NCBI GenBank assembly: GCA_004297725.1
Contig: SCUS01000148.1
Span: forward strand, 1 to 64,000
Direction: 5' to 3'
Length of the DNA: 64,000 nt
DNA from: Myxococcaceae bacterium
GTDB lineage: Bacteria > Myxococcota_A > Polyangia > Polyangiales > Ga0077539
Below the pieces are notes generated by a model. It ran no database searches. It was not told where the DNA came from and saw only the letters and a program-made list of their open reading frames with translations. Every line of letters starts with the position of its first letter. Positions within the stretch are counted from its first letter, which is position 1. The position numbers were made by a program, and so were the translations under genes. This document shows positions 24,259 through 32,475 of the stretch, piece by piece.

Positions 24259-25446
24259 TCATCGCTTGCGCGCGAAGACCCGCACCGACTGATCCGCCGT
24301 GTCCTCCCGCTCGAAGGTCTCCGGCAGCTCGTTGACCTCCGTCGGGTCGTCGTCCTCGGTCGGAACCTCGTCCTCGATGGGCCCGAGCTGATGCAGCTCC
24401 CGCTGCAGCGCGGCGGCGTCCCGGGGGCGGTCCGCCCGGGAGAGCGAGATGCAGCGCATCACCAGCGCGTCGATGGTCGCTGAGACCCCCGGACGGAGCA
24501 TCGACGGCCTCGGCGGCGTCGCCCGCTGCATCTCCATCAGCAGCGCGGCGGGCGTGCGCGCCGCGAAGGCCAGCCGCCCGGTGAGCATCTCGTAGAGGAT
24601 CACCCCGACGGCGTAGAGGTCCACGCGGCCGTCGAGGTCGGAGTCGCCGCGGGCCTGCTCCGGGGCCATGTACGAGGGCGTCCCCATGACGAAGCCCGCG
24701 CGGGTGAGCCTCGGGTCGCCCAGGGCGGTCATCGCTTTACTCACCCCGTAATCGAGCACCTTCACCCTCGGCGTGTCTTCCCCCCTCGCCACCAGGAAGA
24801 GGTTGTCGGGCTTCAGGTCGCGGTGGAGGATGCCCCGGGCGTGCGTCGCGACCAGCGCCGACACGGTCTGCCGCGCGACGCTCACCGAGAGCTTGAGCCC
24901 GAGCCGGCGGTCGCGACGCATCCTCGCGGTGAGGGTCTCGCCCTCCAGCCGCTCCATCACCAGGAAGGGCGCCCCGTCCTCGAGGACGCCCATGTCGAAG
25001 ACCTCCACGATGTGCGGGTGCCCGAAGCTGCCGGACACCACGGCCTCCTTCTGGAAGCGCGCGATGGCCACCGCGTCGCGGGCGTACTTCGGGTGCAGGC
25101 ACTTGATGGCCACGCGGCGTCCGAGGTTCACCTGCACCGCGTCGTAGACGACGCCCATGCCTCCCCGCGCGATGAGACCGGTCACCCGGTAGCGACCCTG
25201 GAGCAGCCGTCCCAGGAGGGGGGCCTCCGGGGTCGGCAGGGCCAGCGGGGTCTCTCGCGGGAGACCGTCGGCGGGCTGCGTCGCGTCGAGGCCCCGGGGC
25301 GCGAGCGGGGGCGGGGGGAGCGACGCCCGATCGGGGGACTGGGGCCGCATCGCCGGGACGACGGGCTTCTGGTGCACGGGGCAGAGCGGCGCCTCGGCGG
25401 GGTGCGGCATCCCGCAGAGCTGGCACCGGATGAAGCGCTGAGCCAT
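24259..25446 (-). CDS. Ser/Thr protein kinase with N-terminal zinc ribbon
   Basis: A 395-residue soluble kinase. Residues 1-30 form a short Cys-rich ribbon (IRCQLCGMPH, APLCPVHQK), then a Pro-rich linker. The kinase domain (about 85-350) has a Gly-rich loop (IARGGMGVVY), catalytic Lys in VAIKCL, HRDLKPDN and DYGVS in place of DFG, plus GTPSYMAPE. It should be active. The C-terminal 50 residues are very acidic. No membrane helix is seen, unlike the other kinases in the window. A TATACT -10 element lies 13 nt before its ATG. It is convergent with the phosphofructokinase gene. Confidence 0.95.
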   Translation of the reverse strand: MAQRFIRCQLCGMPHPAEAPLCPVHQKPVVPAMRPQSPDRASLPPPPLAPRGLDATQPADGLPRETPLALPTPEAPLLGRLLQGRYRVTGLIARGGMGVVYDAVQVNLGRRVAIKCLHPKYARDAVAIARFQKEAVVSGSFGHPHIVEVFDMGVLEDGAPFLVMERLEGETLTARMRRDRRLGLKLSVSVARQTVSALVATHARGILHRDLKPDNLFLVARGEDTPRVKVLDYGVSKAMTALGDPRLTRAGFVMGTPSYMAPEQARGDSDLDGRVDLYAVGVILYEMLTGRLAFAARTPAALLMEMQRATPPRPSMLRPGVSATIDALVMRCISLSRADRPRDAAALQRELHQLGPIEDEVPTEDDDPTEVNELPETFEREDTADQSVRVFARKR

Positions 25447-25459
25447 TGGAGCAGTGGCG

Positions 25460-25465
25460 AGTATA
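25460..25465 (-). promoter_or_regulatory. -10 element of the zinc-ribbon kinase gene
   Basis: On the minus strand TATACT ends 13 nt before the ATG at 25446, leaving room for only a few bases of leader and no ribosome binding site. Confidence 0.4.
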
Positions 25466-25480
25466 GATCCGCGCGGGGCG

Positions 25481-26380
25481 CTACGTCGGCAGCAGGCCGC
25501 GGCGGGCGAGGGCGGCGCGCACCTCGGCCTCGCGCGACCGCGGCACCGACACCCGGGTGGGCATGCCCCCCGCCACGCCGAGCATGGCGAGGAAATCGAG
25601 GCCCGAGTCGAAGGCCGCCGCGAGGGTGACGTTCTGATCGTCGGTGAGCACCGAGACGGCGGCGCGCTTCTGCCCGAGGAGCAGCAGCTCGGTCTTGTCG
25701 ACCTCCCGGGGCTTGAGGTCGGTGATGTCGCACCAGGCCACGGAGCCGGAGACGGTGTAGCGGTCGCCGGCGACGTCGCGGGTGCGCTGCTCGATGGCGT
25801 CGTAGCGGGACGCGGCGGCCTCGATCTCGCCGTTCACCTGCGGGTCGACGCAGCGGCCCACCAGCCAGTCGACCACCCTGGCCAGGAAGGCGTCGTCGCG
25901 GCCGTCGATGCGCAGCGCCCGGTCGATGCGCTCGCCCCGGGGCGAAGGGGCGCCGGTGCGGGTGTCGATGGCCCGCGCGTCGTCGTCGGCGCCGGGGTAG
26001 GGCTCGACGCCCCCGAGGATCCACTTGGCCGCGGCGTAGAGCCCGTCGAAGTCGTTGTGGGCGACGAGGGTGTCGACCGCGCCGACCTGCGCCACGAGCT
26101 CGGGGGTGACCATCTCGGGGCAGGCGCCGTGCACCGCCTTGGTGCAGAGGGTGAACCTCGGGTCGGGGCGGTAGCGGTCGTGGAGGTTGTGGTCGTGGTG
26201 GTCGACCCAGGCCGCGAGGCGCTCTCCGAGGCCCGCGAGGAAGGGGCCGGTGACCTTCTCGAAGCTGGCCCCGGTGCCCGCGGCGGCGAAGGCGATGTCG
26301 AGGACCACGACGCGCCCGACGAGGGTGGCCGGGCGGGGCAGCTTGCGGGGGGTGGCGAAGACGAGGGCGGGGCGGGTCAC
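25481..26380 (-). CDS. DHH-phosphoesterase-like protein with reordered motifs
   Basis: A 299-residue protein that I cannot assign to a named family. It contains three motifs characteristic of DHH phosphoesterases: VVVLDIAF (D28), WVDHHDHN (DHH at 60-62) and VAHNDFDG (108-113). In RecJ, NrnA and related enzymes the NDFDG-like motif comes first; here it comes after DHH, as if the fold were circularly permuted. A C-terminal GLDFLAMLGVAGGMPTRVSV segment may correspond to a substrate domain. A role in phosphodiester cleavage is inference. Its GTG start overlaps the stop of the YggX-like gene by GTGA, so the two are co-translated. Confidence 0.6.
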   Translation of the reverse strand: MTRPALVFATPRKLPRPATLVGRVVVLDIAFAAAGTGASFEKVTGPFLAGLGERLAAWVDHHDHNLHDRYRPDPRFTLCTKAVHGACPEMVTPELVAQVGAVDTLVAHNDFDGLYAAAKWILGGVEPYPGADDDARAIDTRTGAPSPRGERIDRALRIDGRDDAFLARVVDWLVGRCVDPQVNGEIEAAASRYDAIEQRTRDVAGDRYTVSGSVAWCDITDLKPREVDKTELLLLGQKRAAVSVLTDDQNVTLAAAFDSGLDFLAMLGVAGGMPTRVSVPRSREAEVRAALARRGLLPT

Positions 26381-26841
26381 GCGGCGGGTTCGACCGTCTT
26401 GATGGCGTCGCGGGCGAGGGAGCCTGCGCCCTTGTTGCCGCCCACCTCGAAGCCCGCCGGGACGGGCCCGTCGAAGTCCGAGAAGGTGAGCCGGTGGTCG
26501 TCGGCGCCGATGAGCGTGGCGGTGATGCTACGGCCGTCGGCGGTCTCCACCACGACGCGCTTGTCGAGGTGCCGCGCCCACGGGTCGCTCGACTCGTCGA
26601 GGTTCAAGAAGATCTTCATCTGCTTGAGCCACAGCTCCTGGCCGCGCGGGTCGGTGGTGTCGAGCCGCAGCTCGTTGACCAGCTTCACGCTCATCGCGAT
26701 CCAGTCCTTGTAGCAGCCGGCGCAGATCTTCTGCTGGATCTCCGCGCCCAGGGGCGCGAGCTTGGTACCGGGGCGAAACGGCGGCGCCGCGAGGCCGGGC
26801 TTCTCTTCGCCGCACTTGATGCACTTCACGTCGGTGGTCAT
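26377..26841 (-). CDS. Extended YggX-like Fe(II)-trafficking protein with zinc ribbon
   Basis: A 154-residue protein. Residues 1-85 resemble YggX, which protects iron-sulfur clusters from oxidation: an early CIKC, PPF, GAEIQQKI, then KLVNELRLDTTDP and a closing KQMKIFLNLDE. Canonical YggX is about 90 residues with one conserved Cys; here CIKC and CAGC form a probable four-Cys metal site. The added C-terminal 70 residues (HLDKRVVVETADGRSITATL) look like a small beta domain of unknown role. ATG 26841 is chosen over an upstream in-frame start with no conserved sequence. It is first in an operon with the DHH-like gene. Confidence 0.75.
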   Translation of the reverse strand: MTTDVKCIKCGEEKPGLAAPPFRPGTKLAPLGAEIQQKICAGCYKDWIAMSVKLVNELRLDTTDPRGQELWLKQMKIFLNLDESSDPWARHLDKRVVVETADGRSITATLIGADDHRLTFSDFDGPVPAGFEVGGNKGAGSLARDAIKTVEPAA

Positions 26842-26906
26842 GGCGCGCCGACTTATGCGACACCCCTCCGCCCCCTGCAAGCGCCACGGCGCTCACCGAT
26901 CCACCG

Positions 26907-26912
26907 TAGGAT
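26907..26912 (+). promoter_or_regulatory. -10-like element of the ABC ATPase gene
   Basis: TAGGAT ends 13 nt before ATG 26926. It overlaps the alternative upstream ATG at 26911, which is one reason to prefer 26926 as the start. Confidence 0.3.
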
Positions 26913-26925
26913 GCGCCCCCCTCCG

Positions 26926-27603
26926 ATGAGCACCCCCCGAGCCAGCTTCGATACCGTCACCGTCGACCGCGTCACCCGGGTCTTCGGTGTGACCCGCGCG
27001 CTCGCGGGCGTGAGCGCCACCTTCCGCGCCGGCGAGGTGGCCTCGCTGGAGGGCGGCAACGGCGCGGGAAAGAGCACCCTGCTGAGCATCCTCGCCACGC
27101 TCTCCCGACCCACCGCGGGCGAGGTGCGCTGGGGCGAGTACCGCATGCCGGAGGACCGCGAGGCGATCCGCTCGGCGGTGGGCTTCGTGGCGCACGAGGC
27201 GATGGTCTACCCCGACCTCACGCCCCGGGAGTCGCTCTCGCTGATGGCCACGCTGCACGGCCTCGACGAGCCGCGCGCCCGCATCGAGGCGGTGCTCTCG
27301 GGCGTCGGCCTCACGGCCCTCGCCGAGCGCCCCGCGCGCACCTTCTCCCGCGGCCAGCTCCAGCGCCTCGCGGTGGCCCGCGCGGAGCTTCACGACCCCA
27401 CGCTGGTGCTCTTCGACGAGCCCACCACCGGGCTCGACGCGAGGGCCGTCGCCCGGCTGGAGGAGGACATCGCCAGGGCCCGGTCTCGCCGCCGCATCGT
27501 GGTGCTGGTGACCCACGACGCGCCCTTCGCCGAGCGCGTGGCCGACGTGCGCATCACCCTCGACCGCGGGCGCATCGCCGGGACGGTTCGCGTCGAGCGC
27601 TGA
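26926..27603 (+). CDS. ABC transporter ATP-binding protein, CcmA-like
   Basis: A 225-residue ATPase. Motifs: Walker A GGNGAGKST, signature FSRGQLQRLAVAR (SRGQ in place of SGGQ), Walker B LVLFDEPTTGLD and switch His in VTHD. Its short length and altered signature resemble the haem exporter ATPase CcmA, but no permease or cytochrome c maturation gene lies beside it, so the substrate is open. The membrane partner must be encoded elsewhere. It is convergent with a Ser/Thr kinase gene, with 3 bp between stops. Confidence 0.9.
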   Translation: MSTPRASFDTVTVDRVTRVFGVTRALAGVSATFRAGEVASLEGGNGAGKSTLLSILATLSRPTAGEVRWGEYRMPEDREAIRSAVGFVAHEAMVYPDLTPRESLSLMATLHGLDEPRARIEAVLSGVGLTALAERPARTFSRGQLQRLAVARAELHDPTLVLFDEPTTGLDARAVARLEEDIARARSRRRIVVLVTHDAPFAERVADVRITLDRGRIAGTVRVER

Positions 27604-27606
27604 CGG

Positions 27607-28701
27607 TCAGCGCGGCGGGGCGCGGTGCACGGCGCGCGCAGGGCGCGGCCTCGGGCGGGCGGGCGCAGCGCCGGGTCGGACGCCCGGTGAAGGCGAGACC
27701 ACCGGGGCCGCGGGCTCCGGGCGGGTGAGCCGGTAGACGCCCATGATCAGCGCCAGCAGCGCCAGGGCCGCGAGCACCAGGGTGCTGGCCCTTGGCGGCG
27801 AGCGACGCAGCTTCGAGGCGCCTGCGGAGCCATCGCGCAGGGCCGTGACCAGCAGGGCGACGAAGGCTCCGGCCGAGGCGGGGCGCTCGGACTGCCGCCG
27901 GGAGAGGGCCATGGCGAAGACCTCGTCGACGCGGGCCGAGACCGAAGGGAGCACGGACGAGGGCGCCGGGGTCAGGTCGTGCACCACGGCGTAGGAGACC
28001 TGCACCGCGTCGTCGCCGGGGAAGGGCCGGGTGCCGGTGAGGGCCTCGAACATCACCGAGGCGAGGGAGTACACGTCCCCCCGGGTGCTGTACTCGCCCT
28101 TGGTGATGGCCTCCGGGGGCGCGTAGGCGGGCGTCCCCAGAAACTGCCCGTCGCGGGTGAGCGTCGCGTCGGGGACGCGGGCGATGCCGAGGTCGGTGAG
28201 CTTCACCGCGCCGTCGGGCCCCAGCAGGATGTTGTCGGGCTTGATGTCCCGGTGGACGATCCCGACGGAGTGGAGCGCGTCGAGGGCCGCGCCGACGCCG
28301 CGGGCGATGCGGATGGCCTCCTTCGGGGTGACGGGCCCCTCCTCGATGAGCGCCCGGAGGCTGCGCCCTGGGACGTACTCGTAGACCACGAAGGGGCCGA
28401 GCGCGGGGCACTCCCCCGCGTCGTGGACGGTCACGATGTTGGGGTGGTGAAACCTCGCCGCCGCCCGCATCTCGTTGCGGAAGCGGGCCACGAAGGACTC
28501 CCTCTTGCCGCCGTCGCGAAGCACCTTCACGGCGACCTCGCGCTGCAGCTCCGGGTCGTGGGCGAGCATCACGGTGCCCATGGCCCCCTCTCCGAGCTGG
28601 CGGATCACCCGGTAGCGCCCGATGCGCTTCGCCGTGGCGGCGGACTCCATGGCACCGACGGCGGGCTCCATGAGGACGGGGTGCGTGGCGAGCTCGGGCA
28701 T
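27607..28701 (-). CDS. Membrane-anchored Ser/Thr protein kinase
   Basis: A 364-residue kinase. The N-terminal kinase domain (about 28-290) has LGEGAMGTVM, VAVKVL, HRDIKPDN, DLGIAR in place of DFG and GTPAYAPPE, so it should be active. One membrane helix follows (STLVLAALALLALIMGVY, about 312-330). The outside tail is short, Pro/Ala/Arg-rich and unlikely to bind a ligand by itself. It may respond through partners. The -10-like TAGACT lies 12 nt before the ATG. Confidence 0.95.
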   Translation of the reverse strand: MPELATHPVLMEPAVGAMESAATAKRIGRYRVIRQLGEGAMGTVMLAHDPELQREVAVKVLRDGGKRESFVARFRNEMRAAARFHHPNIVTVHDAGECPALGPFVVYEYVPGRSLRALIEEGPVTPKEAIRIARGVGAALDALHSVGIVHRDIKPDNILLGPDGAVKLTDLGIARVPDATLTRDGQFLGTPAYAPPEAITKGEYSTRGDVYSLASVMFEALTGTRPFPGDDAVQVSYAVVHDLTPAPSSVLPSVSARVDEVFAMALSRRQSERPASAGAFVALLVTALRDGSAGASKLRRSPPRASTLVLAALALLALIMGVYRLTRPEPAAPVVSPSPGVRPGAAPARPRPRPARAVHRAPPR

Positions 28702-28713
28702 TCGGGCCGCGGC

Positions 28714-28719
28714 AGTCTA
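28714..28719 (-). promoter_or_regulatory. -10-like element of the membrane kinase gene
   Basis: On the minus strand TAGACT ends 12 nt before the ATG at 28701, with no Shine-Dalgarno sequence between. Confidence 0.3.
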
Positions 28720-28766
28720 TGCCCCGCAACACCGACGGTCGAGAATGAGGGGCGTCACGACGCCTT

Positions 28767-29588
28767 TCAGCGAGCCCCGGTGACCGCGCGGCGCATCACC
28801 TCGACCGGGGCCTCTCGACCGAACCAGCGCTCGAAGGCGACGGCTCCCTGGTGCACCAGCATCCCGACGCCGACGCCGTCGAGCACCCGCAGCCCCGAGG
28901 CGCGAGCGGCGAGCATCCACGGCGTGGGCTGAGGGGTGTAGACGAGGTCGACGGCGAGGGCGCCCGGAGCGCAGCAGGAGAGCTCGGACGCGGCGACGAT
29001 GGCCTCGCCGGGCGGCCCGCCGGTCATGCCGCAGGGGGTGGTCTGCACCAGCATCGTGGCCTCCGCGATCGCCGAGCGCGCCGCGGGGGTGCCGAAGCCC
29101 GCGGCCGGCCCGAGCGCGCCCGCCTTCGCCGCGTCGCGAGCGAGCACCGTGATGGACGCCGCGCCTTCGCCCTCCGCGGCGACCACCACGGCCCTCGCCG
29201 CGCCTCCCGCCCCGAGCACCACCACGCGCTGCCCGGAGAGCGAGGCGCCCGCTTCGATCACCGCGCGAGCGAAGCCCGGCGCGTCGGTGTTGGTCCCGAC
29301 GAAGCCGGCGTCGGTGCGCACCAGGGTGTTGACCGCCCCGCAGCGCAGGGCGAGCAGGTCCACCGAGCCGAGGGCGGCGCGCACCGCGGATTTCCACGGC
29401 AGCGTGACGTTGGCGCCGAGGTAGCCGTCGCCCCAGAGCGAGGCGAGGGTGGCGTCGAGGGTGCCGGGCGGCGTGTCGAGGGCCTCGTAGGAGGCGTCGA
29501 GCCCGAGCGCCCGGAAGGCCGCGGTCATCATGGCGGGGGAGAGCGAGTGCGCGACGGGGTGGCCGAGGAGCGCGAGACGGGCGGTCAC
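28767..29588 (-). CDS. aroE: Shikimate dehydrogenase
   Basis: A 273-residue enzyme of normal AroE length. The substrate half has GHPVAHSLSPAM and NVTLPWK with the catalytic Lys, and the cofactor half has the NADP loop VVLGAGGAARAVV and the DGVGVGMLVHQGA end motif. It reduces 3-dehydroshikimate to shikimate with NADPH in the chorismate pathway. Its GTG start overlaps the xseA stop by GTGA, an operon of unrelated functions with no other aro gene nearby. Confidence 0.97.
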   Translation of the reverse strand: MTARLALLGHPVAHSLSPAMMTAAFRALGLDASYEALDTPPGTLDATLASLWGDGYLGANVTLPWKSAVRAALGSVDLLALRCGAVNTLVRTDAGFVGTNTDAPGFARAVIEAGASLSGQRVVVLGAGGAARAVVVAAEGEGAASITVLARDAAKAGALGPAAGFGTPAARSAIAEATMLVQTTPCGMTGGPPGEAIVAASELSCCAPGALAVDLVYTPQPTPWMLAARASGLRVLDGVGVGMLVHQGAVAFERWFGREAPVEVMRRAVTGAR

Positions 29589-31000
29589 GTCCCGACGCGG
29601 GTGACGGTGGCGTCGAGGGTTCCCCGGTCGAGGCGCAGGTGGATGCTGTCGCCCGGAGACACGGTGCTGGCGTCGACCAGGGCCCGACCCTCGTGCATCG
29701 CCACGCCATAACCTCTCGCCAGGATCTTCACTGGCGACAAGGCATCGAGCTTTCCCGCCGCGAGTCCGAGCGCGTTGCCTCGCCGCTCCAGGAGCTTACG
29801 GGTGCTCCGGTCGAGCCGGTCGCGCAGGTCGCGCAGCGTGAGGGCGCGTCGCTCGGCGCGTCGCTGCATCGCGGGGAGCATCCGGGCGCCGAGGCGCTCG
29901 AGGGCGGCGCGGTGGTTGGCGAGGCGCACCCTGGGGTGGTTGCCCTGGAGGTTGACGTCCGCCTGGGCGAGCGCGCGGCGCTGGGCCACGAAGCGCTTGC
30001 GCAGGGCCTCCTCGGCGCGCTCGATGAGCCCGTCGAGGCGCTGGCGCTCCACCGCGATGGCGCGGCGAGGGTCCCTGGGCTGGAGCCGATGGAGCTTGAG
30101 GTGGAGCGCGCTGAGCTTGCCGGAGAGGGCGCTGCGGAGCCTGCGGTGGAAGCTCTCCAGGCGGTCGCGCTCCTCGGTGATCTCCGGGGTGCAGATCGTG
30201 GCGGCGGCGGTAGGGGTGGCGGCGCGCAGGTCGGCCACGAGGTCGGCGAGGGTGTAGTCGACCTGGTGTCCGACCGCGGACACGACCGGCACCCGGCAGC
30301 CCGCGATGGCGCGGGCGACGCGCTCGTCGTTGAAGGCGGCGAGGTCCTCGCTGGCGCCTCCGCCCCGGCCGACGATGAGCACGTCGAGGGCGCGGATGCG
30401 CTGCACCTGCGCGATGGCGCGGGCGATCTGCGCCGGGGCCTCGGCGCCCTGCACCAGCGTCGGGGAGACGACCACGCGCACGGGCCAGCGGCGGAAGAGC
30501 TCCTTGATGATGTCCTGCAGGGCGGCGCCGGTGGGGCTGGTCACCACCCCGATGACCTTGGGGAACCTCGGGAGCGGGCGCTTGCGCTCCTCCTCGAAGA
30601 GCCCCTCGGCGCGGAGCTTCTCCTTCAGCGCCTCGAAGGCCGCCGCCGCCGCCCCGGCGCCCGCGGCGGTGGCCGCGTCGCCCACGAACTGGAAGCTCCC
30701 CCGGCTGTTGTAGATGGTGGGCTTGCCGCGGAGCTGGATCTTCTCCCCGACGGTCATCTTCGCCTTCGCCTTGGCGAGGCTGCCCTTCCACATGACGCAC
30801 GCGAGGCGGGCGTCTTCGCGCTCGTCCTTGAGCTCGAAGTAGAGGTGCCCCGAGGTGACCAGCTTGGCCGAGGAGATCTCGCCCTCGATCCAGACCGAGG
30901 CGGCGAAGCGCTGCTCCAGGGTCTCCCTCGCGGTGCGGTTGAACTCGCTGATCGACAGCGGCTTCGGGGCGGCGCTCACGGGTCGGAGGAGGTCGTTCAT
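29585..31000 (-). CDS. xseA: Exodeoxyribonuclease VII large subunit
   Basis: A 471-residue protein. An N-terminal OB-fold domain (SISEFNRTARETLEQ, VWIEGEISS, ARLACVMWKG) precedes the catalytic domain with PKVIGVVTSPTGAALQDI, VGRGGGASEDLAAFN and VVSAVGHQVDYTL, followed by a long coiled-coil region rich in Arg, Leu and Gln. With XseB (not in this window) it degrades single-stranded DNA to short oligonucleotides. ATG 31000 follows a TATAGC element by 13 nt; the in-frame region upstream is not conserved. First gene of a two-gene operon with aroE. Confidence 0.97.
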   Translation of the reverse strand: MNDLLRPVSAAPKPLSISEFNRTARETLEQRFAASVWIEGEISSAKLVTSGHLYFELKDEREDARLACVMWKGSLAKAKAKMTVGEKIQLRGKPTIYNSRGSFQFVGDAATAAGAGAAAAAFEALKEKLRAEGLFEEERKRPLPRFPKVIGVVTSPTGAALQDIIKELFRRWPVRVVVSPTLVQGAEAPAQIARAIAQVQRIRALDVLIVGRGGGASEDLAAFNDERVARAIAGCRVPVVSAVGHQVDYTLADLVADLRAATPTAAATICTPEITEERDRLESFHRRLRSALSGKLSALHLKLHRLQPRDPRRAIAVERQRLDGLIERAEEALRKRFVAQRRALAQADVNLQGNHPRVRLANHRAALERLGARMLPAMQRRAERRALTLRDLRDRLDRSTRKLLERRGNALGLAAGKLDALSPVKILARGYGVAMHEGRALVDASTVSPGDSIHLRLDRGTLDATVTRVGT

Positions 31001-31013
31001 CGCGGCGCCGGGA

Positions 31014-31019
31014 GCTATA
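31014..31019 (-). promoter_or_regulatory. -10 element of the xseA-aroE operon
   Basis: On the minus strand TATAGC ends 13 nt before the xseA ATG at 31000, implying a very short leader. No clear -35. Confidence 0.4.
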
Positions 31020-31201
31020 GACCACGTCGGGCGGCGGGGGCGAGTGACGTGCATCCCAGCCCGTGGCCGGGCCGTCGCGGCACGCGCCCTGTGCGGCGAT
31101 GGCACAACCCGTCGCACCCTCATGGATCGCGCGACGCCCTCTATTCCCAGCGGTTTGTCTTTTCCCCGGCCTTGGAGCATCCATTGCACAGAGGACCTCC
31201 C

Positions 31202-32425
31202 ATGACCCGATCAAGCTGGACCCGTGCGCTCTTCCTGGTGGCCGCCGTCTCGGTGCCGACCCTCTCCAGCGGCGTCGCCGACGCGTGCGGTGGCTGCTTC
31301 GCCCCGTCGGAGACCAACCAGGTGGTGACCGATCACCTGATGGTGATGGCGCTTCACGCGAGCGAGTCGATCCTGTGGGACCAGATCCGCTACTCGGGTC
31401 GCCCGCAGGACTTCTCCTGGGTGCTGCCGGTGCAGGGCGACGCCCGCCTCGAGCTCGCCAACGGAACCTTCTTCGACACCCTCTCTCAGGTCACCGCCCC
31501 GACGGTCACCGCCCCGTCGCAGGTCTGTCCCACCGCCGGCCGCGGCGGACTCTTCGCCGCCTCCGACTCCACCGCCCGCAACGAGTCGGGCGGCGTGCAG
31601 ATCCTCAGCACCGCCATCGTGGGTCCCTACCAGACGGTGACGCTCCGCAGCTCCGACGCGGACGCCCTCTCGACCTGGCTGCGGGCCAACAACTACGCCA
31701 TCCCGGCGAGCATCGAGCCCGTCATCCGGCACTACACCGACCTGCACATGGACTTCATCGCGCTGCGCCTCCGGCCCGGCGAAGGCGTCCAGGCGATGCA
31801 GCCGGTGCGGGTGCGCTTCTCCACCCCCTCCCCGGTGCTCCCGCTCCGCATGGTGAGCGCGGGCATCGCGGACAAGGTCGGCATCTCCCTCTTCGTCTTC
31901 AGCGAAGGGCGCACCGAGGCGATGAACTTCCCCAACGCCCTCGTCGACCGCGCCCGCGTCTCCTGGGACTACAGCACCAGCGCCAGCAACTACCCGGCGA
32001 TGTTCCGCGCGGCCATCGCGCCCTCCGGCGGGCGCGCGTGGGTCACCGAGTCGGCGCAGCGCGCGGACAGCTACAGCAACAACTTCCGTTACAGCCCCGA
32101 GGCCTACGGCGACTGGGGCCTCGCCGTGGCGGGCCTCTCGCAGCCCTGGGTGACCCGCCTCCGCGCCGACCTCCCGGCCGCCTCGCTCGACCGCGACCTG
32201 CAGCTCCAGGCCTCCTCCAACAGCGCCGAGCTCGCCCCGTCCTTCCAGGCGGGCGTGCTCCTCAACCGCCCGCCCTGCGCCACCGACGACGGCTTCTACA
32301 GCGGAACCGACTCCAGCTTCCGCGGCCTCTCGTGCAGCGCCTCCCCGGGCGCCGCGGCTCCCCGCGGGCTCGCGGGCCTTCTGGCCCTCGGCCTCGCTGC
32401 GGTCGTCGTCCGCCGCCGCCGCTGA
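31202..32425 (+). CDS. DUF2330 surface protein with MYXO-CTERM-like tail
   Basis: A 407-residue exported protein. It has a signal peptide (ALFLVAAVSVPTLSSGVADA), then CGGCFAPSETNQVVTDHLM and FSWVLPVQGD, features I associate with DUF2330, a family of unknown function. The C-terminus is Cys-Ser-Ala-Ser, a hydrophobic helix (GLAGLLALGLAAVVV) and RRRR: a MYXO-CTERM-like sorting signal that in myxobacteria marks proteins for processing and surface attachment. The mature domain is probably beta-rich. AGAGGACC provides a good ribosome binding site, unlike many neighbours. Function unknown; surface location is the safest inference. Confidence 0.9.
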   Translation: MTRSSWTRALFLVAAVSVPTLSSGVADACGGCFAPSETNQVVTDHLMVMALHASESILWDQIRYSGRPQDFSWVLPVQGDARLELANGTFFDTLSQVTAPTVTAPSQVCPTAGRGGLFAASDSTARNESGGVQILSTAIVGPYQTVTLRSSDADALSTWLRANNYAIPASIEPVIRHYTDLHMDFIALRLRPGEGVQAMQPVRVRFSTPSPVLPLRMVSAGIADKVGISLFVFSEGRTEAMNFPNALVDRARVSWDYSTSASNYPAMFRAAIAPSGGRAWVTESAQRADSYSNNFRYSPEAYGDWGLAVAGLSQPWVTRLRADLPAASLDRDLQLQASSNSAELAPSFQAGVLLNRPPCATDDGFYSGTDSSFRGLSCSASPGAAAPRGLAGLLALGLAAVVVRRRR

Positions 32426-32433
32426 GTCACCGC

Positions 32434-32463
32434 TTGCGTCTCGGCCGATGCTCGCGCTAGCAC
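32434..32463 (+). promoter_or_regulatory. Candidate promoter of the ArsA-like gene
   Basis: TTGCGT (32434-32439) and TAGCAC (32458-32463), 18 nt apart. The -10 ends 12 nt before the ATG at 32476. Confidence 0.35.
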
Positions 32464-32475
32464 CGGGCACCACGC

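Noticed and set aside
26926..27603. Naming the ABC ATPase ccmA
   Set aside because: The size and signature fit, but there is no ccmB, ccmC or other cytochrome c maturation gene beside it, so the gene symbol is not justified.
31173..31188. A sigma54-like -24/-12 promoter (TGG...TTGCA with exact spacing) before the DUF2330 gene
   Set aside because: Transcription would start about 12 nt downstream, at or after the good ribosome binding site, leaving a 4-nt leader that loses it. The match is probably chance.
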